Notes: a model not told the origin generated them from the letters alone. 64,000 nucleotides of DNA from Hyphomicrobium_A sp965243865 (GCF_965243865.1 NZ_OZ251603.1:1488001-1552000), one strand, 5' to 3'; shown: positions 9,083-17,366, counted from the stretch's first letter. Translations and numbers: made by a program.

Positions 9083-9364
9083 GCCCAGCACCAAGACCCG
9101 CACCAAGAATTGGGTCAGCCGACCAGCGGCGGCCGCACTATCCGCATCGGCGGCTTAATGAAAGCTTATCGGCTCACCGGTGGCCGGGGCAGGGTCCCCA
9201 CCTCAGCGGTGACGTGGCCGATCCTTCCACCGACGTCATCCGTGAACGTCCCCACGCTCGGTCATGCCGGCACAAGCCGGCACCCGCTCAAAGCCGCTGC
9301 CAACACGAGGTCAAAGTCCCGGGCAGGGGATAGCTCTATCTCGCCGGCACCGCAGACTCTTCGA
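9083..9364. other. Non-coding stretch with REP-like hairpin
   Basis: No credible gene is seen between the CIRCE site and the pfpI stop. The open frames here have no recognisable domain and run into the antisense of the next gene. One clear element is a short hairpin, TGCCGGC-acaa-GCCGGCA (9265-9282), with a seven-pair stem. It resembles the short GC palindromes scattered between genes in related genomes. Confidence 0.5.
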
Positions 9365-9922
9365 TCAGGCCGCCCGGCTATGGCGTCGCTCTTCTATTTC
9401 CTCCACGATTTTGGCGACAAACGCATCAATATCCCCCGGATTTCGCGAGGTGATGATGCCATGATCGGTCGCAACAGGCCGGTCGACCCATCGGCCACCC
9501 GCATTGATCACGTCCGTGCGGATCGAGTTGTATGAGGTGACCTCCCGCCCCTTGACCGCCCCCACCTCGACCAGCAGCCACGGCGCATGGCAGATCGCCG
9601 CCACCACCTTTCCGGCCTTCAGGAAGGCCTCGATGATACCCAGAGCTGCCTCATTGGTGCGCAGATGGTCGGGGTTCATCACCCCGCCAGGCAGCACCAG
9701 GGCATCGAACGATCCGACGTCTACGCCATCCAGGGTGAGATCGACGTCGACAGTCCGGCCCCAATCATTCTTGTCCCATCCCTTGATCTTGCCCGCTTCA
9801 GGAGCGGCGATCCGGACATCCGCCCCTTTGGCTTTTAGTTGCCGTAAGGGCTCCTCGAGTTCCGACTGTTCAAAGCCATGCGTTGCCATGATCAGAACGC
9901 GGCTCTTGCTGATATGCGCCAT
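9365..9922 (-). CDS. DJ-1/PfpI family protein (type 1 glutamine amidotransferase fold)
   Basis: The 185-residue protein starts SRVLIMATHGFEQSELEEPL after a short lead. It carries the nucleophile elbow AAICHAPWLLVE, in which Cys is followed by His as in PfpI and YhbO proteins. FDALVLPGGVMNPDHLR supplies the other conserved loop. Family members act as deglycases, chaperones or small peptidases in oxidative and carbonyl stress; which applies here cannot be told. ATG 9922 has GAGGAG eight bases upstream, whereas the in-frame GTG at 9931 overlaps that site. An EcfG-like promoter motif lies just upstream. Confidence 0.85.
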   Translation of the reverse strand: MAHISKSRVLIMATHGFEQSELEEPLRQLKAKGADVRIAAPEAGKIKGWDKNDWGRTVDVDLTLDGVDVGSFDALVLPGGVMNPDHLRTNEAALGIIEAFLKAGKVVAAICHAPWLLVEVGAVKGREVTSYNSIRTDVINAGGRWVDRPVATDHGIITSRNPGDIDAFVAKIVEEIEERRHSRAA

Positions 9923-9953
9923 GGCGGTCACTCCTCTATTCCTTGAAGGATTG

Positions 9954-9978
9954 AACCGTCAGACCGCTCAACAGTTCC
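9954..9978 (-). promoter_or_regulatory. EcfG-like promoter motif before pfpI (one mismatch)
   Basis: Read leftward, GGAAC (9974-9978), 16 bases, then GGTT (9954-9957). The general stress sigma factor EcfG of alphaproteobacteria uses GGAAC-N16/17-CGTT, so one -10 base differs. It lies 31 bases before the pfpI ATG, a fitting distance. Confidence 0.4.
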
Positions 9979-10017
9979 GCCAAAGGCGATATTCAAAAAA
10001 CTGAAGCTGAAATAACG

Positions 10018-10053
10018 AAGGGGCCCGCAACGGCATTAGCCTGCGAGCCCCTT
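10018..10053 (-). terminator. Hairpin terminator after the H-NS-like gene
   Basis: AAGGGGCCCGCA (10018-10029) pairs with TGCGAGCCCCTT (10042-10053) with one mismatch, around a 12-base loop. It lies 50 bases downstream of the H-NS-like stop on the same strand. The T run after it is short (CGTTATTTC), so ending may be partial. Confidence 0.6.
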
Positions 10054-10103
10054 TCGTTCTTATTCCACGTCCTGGATTACAGGCGTTCTAAATGCCGTTC
10101 GCG

Positions 10104-10415
10104 TCAAATAGCGAAATCCGTCAGCTTGGCGCCCTTGTTGAGCTTCGCAACCAGCCAATTCGGCTTGCGTCCACGCCCGGTCCACGTCTCCGACTTGTTG
10201 TCGGGATTGACGAATTTGGCAGCGCTGGTCTTGCCCCGGCCGCGCCCGCCGAACAGCTCCGATACCGAGAAACCGCGCTTTTCCGCGAGCTGCGCCAATG
10301 CCTGTTTCACCTCAGAGCGCTCACGATCCCGCGCCGCGGTGATTGCTTTTTGCACTTTCGCTTCAAGCTCCAGAAGATCCTTCAGCGACAGTTTATCGAC
10401 ATTGGGTGTGGCCAT
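10104..10415 (-). CDS. H-NS family nucleoid protein
   Basis: The 103-residue protein has an N-terminal coiled-coil-like region (LSLKDLLELEAKVQKAI, then charged helices to about residue 50). A basic linker (GGRGRGKTSAAKF) leads to the H-NS DNA-binding core TWTGRGRKPNWL near residues 80-91. It should bind AT-rich DNA and silence or organise it. The gene is single, ends at a hairpin terminator and starts at ATG 10415 with AGGAAGG upstream. An alternative start further upstream (10454) would add residues without family similarity. Confidence 0.88.
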   Translation of the reverse strand: MATPNVDKLSLKDLLELEAKVQKAITAARDRERSEVKQALAQLAEKRGFSVSELFGGRGRGKTSAAKFVNPDNKSETWTGRGRKPNWLVAKLNKGAKLTDFAI

Positions 10416-10792
10416 CCGGTAGTCCTTCCTGAATACGCACGTCTCTAGAGGCAATTCGCCGTTGCCACATCTAGCGCTGCTTCAATTACTTTTTGCCTTC
10501 AATTTGTCAAGCCGATCGAAATTAAATCCGCAAAACACAACAATGGACGACGGGCAACACCCTGCAACTAATGCGCGAATCCTCCAGCGTATGGGCCGGT
10601 GCCGTCTTCGGAAGGGGAAAGGTGAGTCAACCGGTGCCCCCAATTGGCGTTCAGGCTGCGTTCAGCCGCCCGTGGCTAACTTCAATTCAACCCTGAACTC
10701 CCATCTTCCCCGGAGTGATCCAAGAGGGCGCAGCGTTCAGGGTCGCTGCGTCCTCACCCCTCCCAGATCCCGGAAATCAGACGGCCGCGCGC
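10416..10792. other. Divergent intergenic region between H-NS-like gene and sodB
   Basis: This stretch holds the leader of the H-NS-like gene and the upstream region of sodB. The octamer GCGTTCAG occurs three times in direct orientation (10647-10654, 10658-10665, 10733-10740); the first two are 11 bases apart, one helical turn. A TTGACA hexamer is present on the minus strand (10505-10510) but lacks a good -10 partner. No gene is seen. Confidence 0.5.
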
Positions 10793-10817
10793 GGAACTGG
10801 CGCGGAGGCCCCGCGTT
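10793..10817 (+). promoter_or_regulatory. EcfG (general stress sigma) promoter motif of sodB
   Basis: GGAAC (10793-10797), 16 bases, then CGTT (10814-10817): an exact match to the alphaproteobacterial EcfG consensus. The start of transcription would be near 10824, leaving a leader of about 48 bases with a GGAGG site (10860-10864) before the sodB ATG. Confidence 0.7.
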
Positions 10818-10871
10818 GCCATTGCACATGTGAGCCGGTAGTTTGCCGCCGTGTTTTTCGGAGGCCCCACT

Positions 10872-11471
10872 ATGACGTTCAAACTTGCACCACTGCCGTA
10901 TGCCTACGACGCCTTGGCGCCGTACATGTCGGCCGAGACTCTCGAGTACCACCACGACAAGCATCACCAAGCCTATGTCGATATGGCCAACAAGCTGATT
11001 CCCGGCTCGAAATATGAAGGCAAGAGCATCGAGGAAATCTGCAAGGAAGCCTTCGCCGACAAAGCCCAGCCGGTGATCAACAATGTCGGCCAGGACTACA
11101 ATCACAACCACTTCTGGCAGTGGATGAAGAAGGACGGCGGCGGCAACAAGCTTCCCGGCACCGTTCAGAAGCTCGTCGAGGCAGCCGGCGGCTACGACAA
11201 GGTCCGCAACGACTTCATCGAGAACGGCAAGACCCAGTTCGGCTCGGGATGGACTTGGCTGGCAGTCAAGGACGGCGCGCTTCTACTGATGAAGACGCCC
11301 AACGGCGAGAACCCGCTGATGCACGGCGCCCAGCCGATTCTCGGCTGCGACGTGTGGGAGCACAGCTACTACATCGACTATCGCAACGCGCGACCGAAGT
11401 ACCTCGAGGCCTGGTTCGACAATCTCGTCAACTGGGACCACGTCGAGGAACTGGCACAAAAGGCCGTCTAA
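10872..11471 (+). CDS. sodB: Superoxide dismutase, probably Fe type
   Basis: The 199-residue protein has all four metal ligands in family motifs: HHDKHHQAYV, YNHNHFWQWM and DVWEHSYYIDYRNARP. The Gln of GQDYNHNHFW sits where iron enzymes keep it, and IDYRNARPKYLE is also Fe-type, so iron or mixed metal use is likely. It turns superoxide into peroxide and oxygen in the cytoplasm; no signal peptide is present. ATG 10872 follows GGAGG by seven bases. An exact EcfG motif lies upstream and a strong terminator follows, so this is a one-gene unit. Confidence 0.95.
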   Translation: MTFKLAPLPYAYDALAPYMSAETLEYHHDKHHQAYVDMANKLIPGSKYEGKSIEEICKEAFADKAQPVINNVGQDYNHNHFWQWMKKDGGGNKLPGTVQKLVEAAGGYDKVRNDFIENGKTQFGSGWTWLAVKDGALLLMKTPNGENPLMHGAQPILGCDVWEHSYYIDYRNARPKYLEAWFDNLVNWDHVEELAQKAV

Positions 11472-11497
11472 TCTCGCAGCTTATGACCCAGATAAAG

Positions 11498-11527
11498 AAG
11501 GCGCCGATGACAGTCGGCGCCTTTTTC
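11498..11527 (+). terminator. Strong rho-independent terminator after sodB
   Basis: AAGGCGCCGA (11498-11507) pairs perfectly with TCGGCGCCTT (11514-11523) around the six-base loop TGACAG, and a run of T follows (11522-11526). It touches the stop codon of the convergent cytochrome gene. Confidence 0.9.
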
Positions 11528-11910
11528 TATTCTGGCTTCTGCTCTGAGTTCGGCTCTGGCGCTGTGCCCTGTGCTCTGAGGTCATTGAGGTAGGCGACGA
11601 TCGCTTCTACCTGATCCGGTTCGAACACGAACTCGGGCATATCCGGATGGCCGGAAATGAGTCCCTCCGCTAGCGCCTCGGCGAGATTATCGGGCGGATA
11701 GCGCGTTACCACCACGCGAAACGGGGGCGCCTCTTTGTGCTTGCTCTCGCCCTCGAGTCCGATTGCATGACAGCGCGCGCAATTAGCTTCGAGCAGCGCG
11801 CGTCCCTGATCGATTGTCGCCGTCTCCGCGATAGCGCCACGCGTCGCCAGCAAGACCGCCCCTGATAGCAGCGCGACAGCAATAGCACTACGACGGCTAG
11901 CCCTGCGCAT
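11527..11910 (-). CDS. Exported c-type cytochrome, single heme
   Basis: The 127-residue protein has a signal peptide at about 1-28 (ending AIA/ET) and one heme site, CARCH, near residues 44-48. GHPDMPEF supplies the likely distal Met ligand. It is a small periplasmic class I cytochrome c for electron transfer; the partner is unknown. A Pro/Glu-rich tail (PEPNSEQKPE) ends it. ATG 11910 is chosen because it begins a standard signal peptide; longer frames would overlap the upstream gene, which runs the same way and ends only 27 bases before. The two may share a transcript. Confidence 0.85.
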   Translation of the reverse strand: MRRASRRSAIAVALLSGAVLLATRGAIAETATIDQGRALLEANCARCHAIGLEGESKHKEAPPFRVVVTRYPPDNLAEALAEGLISGHPDMPEFVFEPDQVEAIVAYLNDLRAQGTAPEPNSEQKPE

Positions 11911-11936
11911 CACTCGCACTCGCAAACCATTGCAGC

Positions 11937-12245
11937 TCAGAACCACGCAGGTTGCCACCAATGCAGCGCCGCGCGCACTAATTCAGGCTGCACCAGCCAT
12001 GCGATGAACACCAGCAGGATGACACCCGCAATCAGAAACATGATTGGGCCGGTCAACGGCGTTCGATAGCTCATGCCGGTGCCTGGAATGCCCAGCGTGA
12101 CCATGCGCTTGCCGTCAGCGCCCACGTTGACGGTCGCGCCCTTGCCGCCAAGGCTCGTGCTGACCCGAGACTTGCTCAGGTTGACTTTCACGCCCTTTGC
12201 GACGCCGATCTGCTTGCGGAAGCGAAAGCCGGGAAGAAAGCCCAT
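11937..12245 (-). CDS. DUF4236 domain protein with one membrane segment
   Basis: The 102-residue protein opens with FRFRKQIGVAKGVKVNLSKS and continues SLGGKGATVNVGADG and IPGTGMSYRTP. This is the complete DUF4236 pattern of short beta repeats. A hydrophobic stretch follows at about 67-87 (GPIMFLIAGVILLVFIAWLV). The domain's function is not known; the arrangement suggests a small inner-membrane protein with a cytoplasmic beta domain. It lies just upstream of the cytochrome c gene on the same strand. Confidence 0.82.
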   Translation of the reverse strand: MGFLPGFRFRKQIGVAKGVKVNLSKSRVSTSLGGKGATVNVGADGKRMVTLGIPGTGMSYRTPLTGPIMFLIAGVILLVFIAWLVQPELVRAALHWWQPAWF

Positions 12246-12389
12246 CGTAGATCCTCGTTCTTTCAGTCCGAAAAACCCACCAACTGTCTGATCAGATGGG
12301 TCGAGTCGCGTTCCATTGCCAACCTATTCTCATGCAGCCGGCATGAGAATACTGTCCAAAAACAACTGGGGATTTGCGGCCTTTTTGCC

Positions 12390-13832
12390 TCAGCCGTCCT
12401 TACGACCGATGCCGAACCAGCCGCCCAATTTCTCTTTCACGTCAGTCAGTTTCTCTGACATGTTACCCATCGCTGAATTCATCGCCTGGATGCGCTCGAA
12501 GGCACCCTCGACGATGTTTTCCTCGCCGTACTTGCGCCGGTTATCCTCGTCCGCCTCGATCAGCTTCGCGCGCTCTTCCGCCGTCAGCGGTCCGATCCTC
12601 GCCATCGGCGGGCGGATCAGCGCCCGCTGCACCATCGACGGCTCACCTTTGTTGCGCAGCGTCGAGACGAGCGCCTCGCCCACTTTGAGCTGCTGGATCG
12701 CCTGCTCGGTATTGAACTCCGGATTTTTGACGAAGGTCTCCGCCGCCGCCCGGATTGCCTTCTGCTCCTTCGGCGTGAACGCGCGCAGCGCGTGCTGCAC
12801 GCGGTTGCCGAGCTGTGCCGACACCCGGTCAGGAACGTCCGATGGGCTCTGTGTCACGTAATAGACACCGACGCCCTTCGAGCGGATGAGGCGCGTCACG
12901 CGCTCGATCTGATCAAGCATCGCCTTCGGCGCATCGTCGAACAATAGGTGAGCCTCGTCGAACAGGAACACCAGCTTCGGCTTATCGAGATCGCCAACCT
13001 CAGGAAGCTTGTCGAACAGCTCGTCCAGCATCCACAGCAGCGCCGTCGCATAAAGCCGCGGATTGTCCATCAGCTTGTCGGCCGCGAGCACGTTGACGAC
13101 GCCATAGCCATCGCGCACGCGCATGAAATCGTTGATGTCGAGCGACGTCTCGCCGAAGAACTTGTCGGCACCCTGCTCTTCCAGAACCAGCAGGCGGCGC
13201 TGCAGCACGCCCACTGTCTGCGGAGCGATGTTGCCGTACTTGGAGCGCAGCTCCGGCGCACGCCGCCCCATCTCTTCGATCACAGCGCGCAGGTCGCGCA
13301 GCTTGCGGATCACCATCTTCGGGTCGCGCGTCTCGCGGCGGTCCTCTGCCCAGCGGAACGCGATGTTCAGTACGCCTTCCTGCGGCTCGGTAAGGTCTAG
13401 CAGGCGTGACAGCAGCAGCGGTCCCATCGACTGCACACTGGTGCGCACCGGATGTCCTTGCTCGCCAAAGATGTCCCAGAACGCCACTGGGAAGGCGGCA
13501 TTGAAATAGCCAGGCAACCCTATTTCTTCCGCCCGCGCAACGAGCCCTGGCTTCTGCTCACCCTTGACGCCGATGCCAGAGAGATCACCTTTGATGTCCG
13601 CAGCGAAAACAGGAACGCCTGCCGCCGAGAAGCCTTCCGCCAGCACCTGCAATGTCACCGTCTTGCCGGTGCCCGTCGCTCCGGTCACCAACCCGTGCCG
13701 ATTAGCCAGCTTCAGCTCGATGAACTCGATGCCCGCGTGGCTGCCCCCGAGGAGAATGCGTCCGTTTTGAGCGAAGAAGTGCGGGTCGGCAGCAGGATTC
13801 TCCGCCGCTGCGGACTTGGACTTTTCGGGCAT
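12390..13832 (-). CDS. HerA/FtsK-like ATPase, DUF853 family
   Basis: The 480-residue protein has the Walker A motif GATGTGKT at 51-58, the DIKGDLSGIG segment and a Walker B KLVFLFDEAHLLF, then RSKGVGVYYVTQSPSDVPD. These define the DUF853 (YjgR-like) branch of the HerA-FtsK ATPases. They are thought to be ring-shaped DNA or protein translocases, but the substrate is unknown. The C-terminal helical region (ERIQAMNSAMGNMSEKL) is typical. ATG 13832 has GGAG seven bases upstream; the in-frame TTG at 13844 is less likely. It stands alone, divergent from mutA. Confidence 0.85.
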   Translation of the reverse strand: MPEKSKSAAAENPAADPHFFAQNGRILLGGSHAGIEFIELKLANRHGLVTGATGTGKTVTLQVLAEGFSAAGVPVFAADIKGDLSGIGVKGEQKPGLVARAEEIGLPGYFNAAFPVAFWDIFGEQGHPVRTSVQSMGPLLLSRLLDLTEPQEGVLNIAFRWAEDRRETRDPKMVIRKLRDLRAVIEEMGRRAPELRSKYGNIAPQTVGVLQRRLLVLEEQGADKFFGETSLDINDFMRVRDGYGVVNVLAADKLMDNPRLYATALLWMLDELFDKLPEVGDLDKPKLVFLFDEAHLLFDDAPKAMLDQIERVTRLIRSKGVGVYYVTQSPSDVPDRVSAQLGNRVQHALRAFTPKEQKAIRAAAETFVKNPEFNTEQAIQQLKVGEALVSTLRNKGEPSMVQRALIRPPMARIGPLTAEERAKLIEADEDNRRKYGEENIVEGAFERIQAMNSAMGNMSEKLTDVKEKLGGWFGIGRKDG

Positions 13833-14093
13833 TGTGGGCTCCAATCTGGGGCTGCCGGCGACCGGCTTCGCACGCGACTCGACGCGACAACGCCCGTTTT
13901 TCTTGGCACGCAGCTAGGTCCATTGCAAACATCGGTTGCATGCAGGACACGGGAGGCGTGGACCACCCGCGCGCCGTAGCGACGCGGAAGCCTTTGACGC
14001 CCGCTTTAGCTCGTGCAAACAGGCAGTCACTAAGCCTATAGAAGTGGATTGCTGGCTGCGGCCGCCCACCCCAACCGACAAGACGCTGAGGAC

Positions 14094-15989
14094 ATGACTG
14101 AGACCGCCACCGCCAAGCTCGCCTCCGGTTTTCCTCCCGCCGACTACGACAAGTGGCGCCAGCTCGTCGAAAAGGCGCTGAAGGGCGCCGATTTCGATAA
14201 GCGGCTCGTCGCCAAGACGGCCGACGGCCTGCGCATCGAGCCGCTCTACACCAGAGCCGATACGCTCCCGCAAGCGGATGCCACTGTCCCTGGCGGGGCA
14301 CCGTTCACCCGCGGAAGCCACGCCAAGGCCGATGGCCTCGGCTGGCAGATCCACCAGCGCATCGTCGAGACCGATTCGGCGGCAGCCAACAAGGTGATCC
14401 TCGAAGAGCTGGACGGCGGCGCCAACGGGATCGTCCTTCAGATTGCCGGCCCCGGCCGCATCGGCATCAAGATCGAAAGCTCCGATGATGCCGCCGCAAG
14501 CCTCGCCGGCATGTTCGTCGACTACGCACCCTTCCAGCTTGCCGGCGGTATCAATGGCCTAGCCGCCGCGCGCCATTATCTGGCAGCGCTCCCGGCACTG
14601 AAGCGTGAGGAAGGCGGCACCGCCGTCTCGCGCCTCAATGTCGATCCATTGGGAACGCTCGCGCGCTTCGGCGCTGCCTGGGCACCGATCGATAAGGCGC
14701 TCGCCGAAACTGTGGCCTTCGCCGCAGAAGCAGGCGCAGCAGATCGCCCGCTGACGAGCATCCTCGTCGATGCCAGCGTCCCGCACGAGGCTGGCGCCAG
14801 CGAAGCTCAGGAGCTCGCATTCCTCGCTGCAGCGCTCGTCGCGTACCTGCGCGCCTTCGAAGCCGCTGGCGTTGCCCCGAAAGATGCCCTGCCGAGCATC
14901 GCGTTCGCGCTCGCCGTCGACACCGACCTGTTCCTCAGCGCCGCCAAGGTGCGCGCAGCACGCACCATCATTGCCCGCATCGCTGAAGCCAGCGGCGCGA
15001 CTGCTTCAGGCTTGCACATCTCCGCCGTCACCTCCGAACGCGTAATGGCTAAGCGCGATCCGTGGACCAACATGCTGCGCACCACCACCGCATGTGCCGG
15101 TGCAGCGTTCGGCGGCGCCGACGCCATCAGCGTCCTCCCCTACACCTGGTCGCTCGGCATGCCCGACCGCTTCGCCCGCCGCATCGCCCGCAACACGCAG
15201 CTCGTGCTGCAGGAAGAGTCGCAGCTCGGCCGCGTCGTCGATCCGATCGGTGGCTCCTGGTATGTCGAGAAGCTCACGGCCGATCTCGCCAAGAAGGCCT
15301 GGGAGCTGTTCCAGGGCATCGAAGCCAAGGGCGGCCTCGTTGCCGCGCTTTCCGCCGGCGCTCTGCAGGACGACATCGCCGGCACCGCCGAGGCGCGCAT
15401 GAAGGCCATCTCCACCGGCCGCATCGAGCTGACCGGCGTATCCGTCTTCCCGTTCCTTGGCGACGATGGCGTCAAGATCACCCCTTATCCCGCGCCAGCC
15501 GCGGCGCCAGCGCAGCAGGTGCGCCCGCTGACACCTCATCGCCTGGGCGAAGCCTTCGAGAAGCTGCGTGATGCGGGCGACGCGTTCCTCGCCAAGATCG
15601 GCAAACGCAAGCAGGTCTTCATGGCCAACCTCGGCGAGATCGCCGAGCACAACCGCCGTTCTCAGTGGATGTGGAACTTCCTCGCCGCCGGCGGCATCGA
15701 GGGCCTCACCAGCGACGGCTACAAGAGCCCGGCCGAGGCCGCAGAAGCCTTCAAGGCTTCCGGCGCCAAGATCGCGTGCATCTGCTCGTCCGACGAAGTC
15801 TATGCGCGCGATGCAGCAGCCACGGCCCAAGCCCTCAAAGCTGCAGGCGCCCAACGTGTTCTCCTTGCCGGACGTCCGGGCGAGGCTGAAGCTGCGTTGC
15901 GCGCGGCTGGTGTTGATGGCTTCATTTATGCGGGACAGGACGCAGTGAAGACGCTCGAGGATCTGCACAAGGCGCTGGCCCAGAGCTAG
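14094..15989 (+). CDS. mutA: Methylmalonyl-CoA mutase small (beta) subunit
   Basis: The 631-residue protein resembles the TIM-barrel of B12-dependent acyl-CoA mutases (for example WTNMLRTTTACAGAAFGGAD and EKLTADLAKKAWELFQ). The C-terminal Rossmann-like domain (about 500-631) lacks the DxHxxG cobalamin-binding motif; KQVFMANLGEIAEHN stands in its place. That is how the catalytically inactive beta subunit of heterodimeric mutases looks. With the alpha subunit it would convert methylmalonyl-CoA to succinyl-CoA, as in propionate or ethylmalonyl-CoA metabolism. Unusually, no alpha-subunit gene follows; the next gene is a small membrane protein. ATG 14094 follows GCTGAGGAC. Confidence 0.88.
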   Translation: MTETATAKLASGFPPADYDKWRQLVEKALKGADFDKRLVAKTADGLRIEPLYTRADTLPQADATVPGGAPFTRGSHAKADGLGWQIHQRIVETDSAAANKVILEELDGGANGIVLQIAGPGRIGIKIESSDDAAASLAGMFVDYAPFQLAGGINGLAAARHYLAALPALKREEGGTAVSRLNVDPLGTLARFGAAWAPIDKALAETVAFAAEAGAADRPLTSILVDASVPHEAGASEAQELAFLAAALVAYLRAFEAAGVAPKDALPSIAFALAVDTDLFLSAAKVRAARTIIARIAEASGATASGLHISAVTSERVMAKRDPWTNMLRTTTACAGAAFGGADAISVLPYTWSLGMPDRFARRIARNTQLVLQEESQLGRVVDPIGGSWYVEKLTADLAKKAWELFQGIEAKGGLVAALSAGALQDDIAGTAEARMKAISTGRIELTGVSVFPFLGDDGVKITPYPAPAAAPAQQVRPLTPHRLGEAFEKLRDAGDAFLAKIGKRKQVFMANLGEIAEHNRRSQWMWNFLAAGGIEGLTSDGYKSPAEAAEAFKASGAKIACICSSDEVYARDAAATAQALKAAGAQRVLLAGRPGEAEAALRAAGVDGFIYAGQDAVKTLEDLHKALAQS

Positions 15990-16031
15990 TCTCGCGCCCT
16001 GCGCTTATCCAGACGCAACGGAGGATAGCCC

Positions 16032-16346
16032 GTGGCCAGCCTGCGCTTTCTCGCCAGCCTCTTTGCACTCATCGCTATAGTCGCGCTCGTCGCCGACATG
16101 ACGCCGATGCTGATCGGTACAGGCACGTTCCAGGCCCACAGCGTCATCAATTATTGGAGCGAGCTGGCACCGGCCTCGCTGCTCGCCACGCGCGACAGCA
16201 TCAACGCCATGACCTTCCCGTGGGTATGGAATCCGGTGCTGCTCAGCGTCCTTAGCGCGCCGATGTCGTTGTTGTTCGGCTCGCTGGCGATCGTATGCGG
16301 CTACTTCGGCCGCCGCCGCGTGCAGATGAAGCTGCACATCAACTAA
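16032..16346 (+). CDS. Small two-helix membrane protein of unknown function
   Basis: The 104-residue protein starts at GTG 16032, with GGAGG about seven bases upstream. It has hydrophobic segments at about 3-22 (SLRFLASLFALIAIVALVAD) and 68-90 (NPVLLSVLSAPMSLLFGSLAI), and a short basic tail (GRRRVQMKLHIN). The loop between them holds SVINYWSELAPASLLATRDS. I do not recognise a family. It lies 42 bases after mutA on the same strand and could be co-transcribed, though nothing links it to the mutase. Confidence 0.65.
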   Translation: MASLRFLASLFALIAIVALVADMTPMLIGTGTFQAHSVINYWSELAPASLLATRDSINAMTFPWVWNPVLLSVLSAPMSLLFGSLAIVCGYFGRRRVQMKLHIN

Positions 16347-16349
16347 CAG

Positions 16350-16460
16350 CCCTCACCGGGTCGCGATCTCTCCCGTCCGGAGGTTAAGTTTCGGCCGATG
16401 ACTTAGCCTCTCCACGGCGGGGAGCGGCCGAAGCGAATGCAAATGAGCTTCGGGTGAGGG
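16350..16460. repeat. Intergenic palindromic element with CCCTCACC/GGTGAGGG ends
   Basis: The segment begins CCCTCACC (16350-16357) and ends GGTGAGGG (16453-16460). Inside are further short inverted pieces such as CTCTCCC / GGGGAG and CGGCCGA / CGGCCGAAG. This looks like a worn copy of the CCCTCACC...GGTGAGGG mosaic repeats found between genes in Hyphomicrobiales. Only one copy is seen in the window. Confidence 0.5.
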
Positions 16461-16511
16461 GGGCGAACTCTGTCGAAGCCTTTAGACCGCTGAACCGGGT
16501 AAAGACTTGGA

Positions 16512-17366
16512 CTACTTCTTCTTCGCTGGTGGAGCCGCCGTCGTGCCGCCCTGCATGACGAGCGCCTTCACGCTGGTCAGCGCCGGCGGTAGCCCGCTAC
16601 TCGGCGGAAAGATGATGTCGAGCGCGATGCCGCCGATCACCATCACCACCAGCAGCGAGATGAGTCGCATGACCCAGCCGCGGTGGCTCTTGTTCAGCAA
16701 CTCGATCTCGGCATCGTCGACGCTGTCATCGCCTGGCGTCAGGAAGCCCTGCTTCAAGCCGAAGTACTTTTTCTGCACCGAGCGCCGCACATTGCCTTTG
16801 TGCTCGACGGCAAGACCGGCCCGCGCCGCGATCTTCTGCGCGATCTCGGGATAGGGAAAGCACGGATCTGAGTTCGCCTCGCTGACATAGCCGAGCTTGA
16901 CCGGCGTATCGTCCTTGAGGATCAGCCGCGCACCCTGCAGCAGCACAGGTGCAACCGAGCCGCCATAAACCTCGCGGCGCGTCTCCACCGCTTTGATCTG
17001 GTCATAGGGAATGTCGTAGCTGCGATAGCGCATCATCGGCGTCGGACCGCGCCCCGATGGCAGCGTCATCTTCACCGACGTAGCGCCAAGCTCGATCCGC
17101 GCCCGCAGCGAATGCATCAGCTCGATCACCAGCAGAAACATGATGAACGCAAAGGCAATCGCCAGCACCACGAGGCCCGGAGTACCGTTCCAATGGCCTT
17201 GCGACACCCGCCAGAACAGCATCGGCGGCAAACTGATGAAGAACGGCAGCAGCAAGAGGAACGCGAACGAGAATGCGAACTTGCGCCCGCCACCCGCGGC
17301 GTAGACGTCTCGCTCACGCGGGGCCGAAGCTGGAGCAGCGGCACCCATCACTGCGGCATCTGCCAT
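16512..17366 (-). CDS. Membrane protein of unknown function, three predicted helices
   Basis: The 284-residue protein has hydrophobic segments at about 30-52 (FAFSFAFLLLLPFFISLPPM) and 62-86 (TPGLVVLAIAFAFIMFLLVI), and one near 235-256 (LISLLVVMVIGGIALDIIF). Between them is a cytoplasmic beta-rich region containing YDIPYDQIKAVETRREVYGG, which recalls bacterial PH-like (bPH/YdbT-type) domains that read Y..I.Y..I..V. That likeness is only suggestive. The tail is Ala/Pro/Lys-rich (APPAKKK). The gene is single and divergent from msrA. Confidence 0.65.
   Translation of the reverse strand: MADAAVMGAAAPASAPRERDVYAAGGGRKFAFSFAFLLLLPFFISLPPMLFWRVSQGHWNGTPGLVVLAIAFAFIMFLLVIELMHSLRARIELGATSVKMTLPSGRGPTPMMRYRSYDIPYDQIKAVETRREVYGGSVAPVLLQGARLILKDDTPVKLGYVSEANSDPCFPYPEIAQKIAARAGLAVEHKGNVRRSVQKKYFGLKQGFLTPGDDSVDDAEIELLNKSHRGWVMRLISLLVVMVIGGIALDIIFPPSSGLPPALTSVKALVMQGGTTAAPPAKKK

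Noticed and set aside
9110..9535. 141-codon open frame after the CIRCE site
   Set aside because: It has low-complexity Arg/Ser/Pro content, no ribosome site, and its second half is antisense to pfpI.
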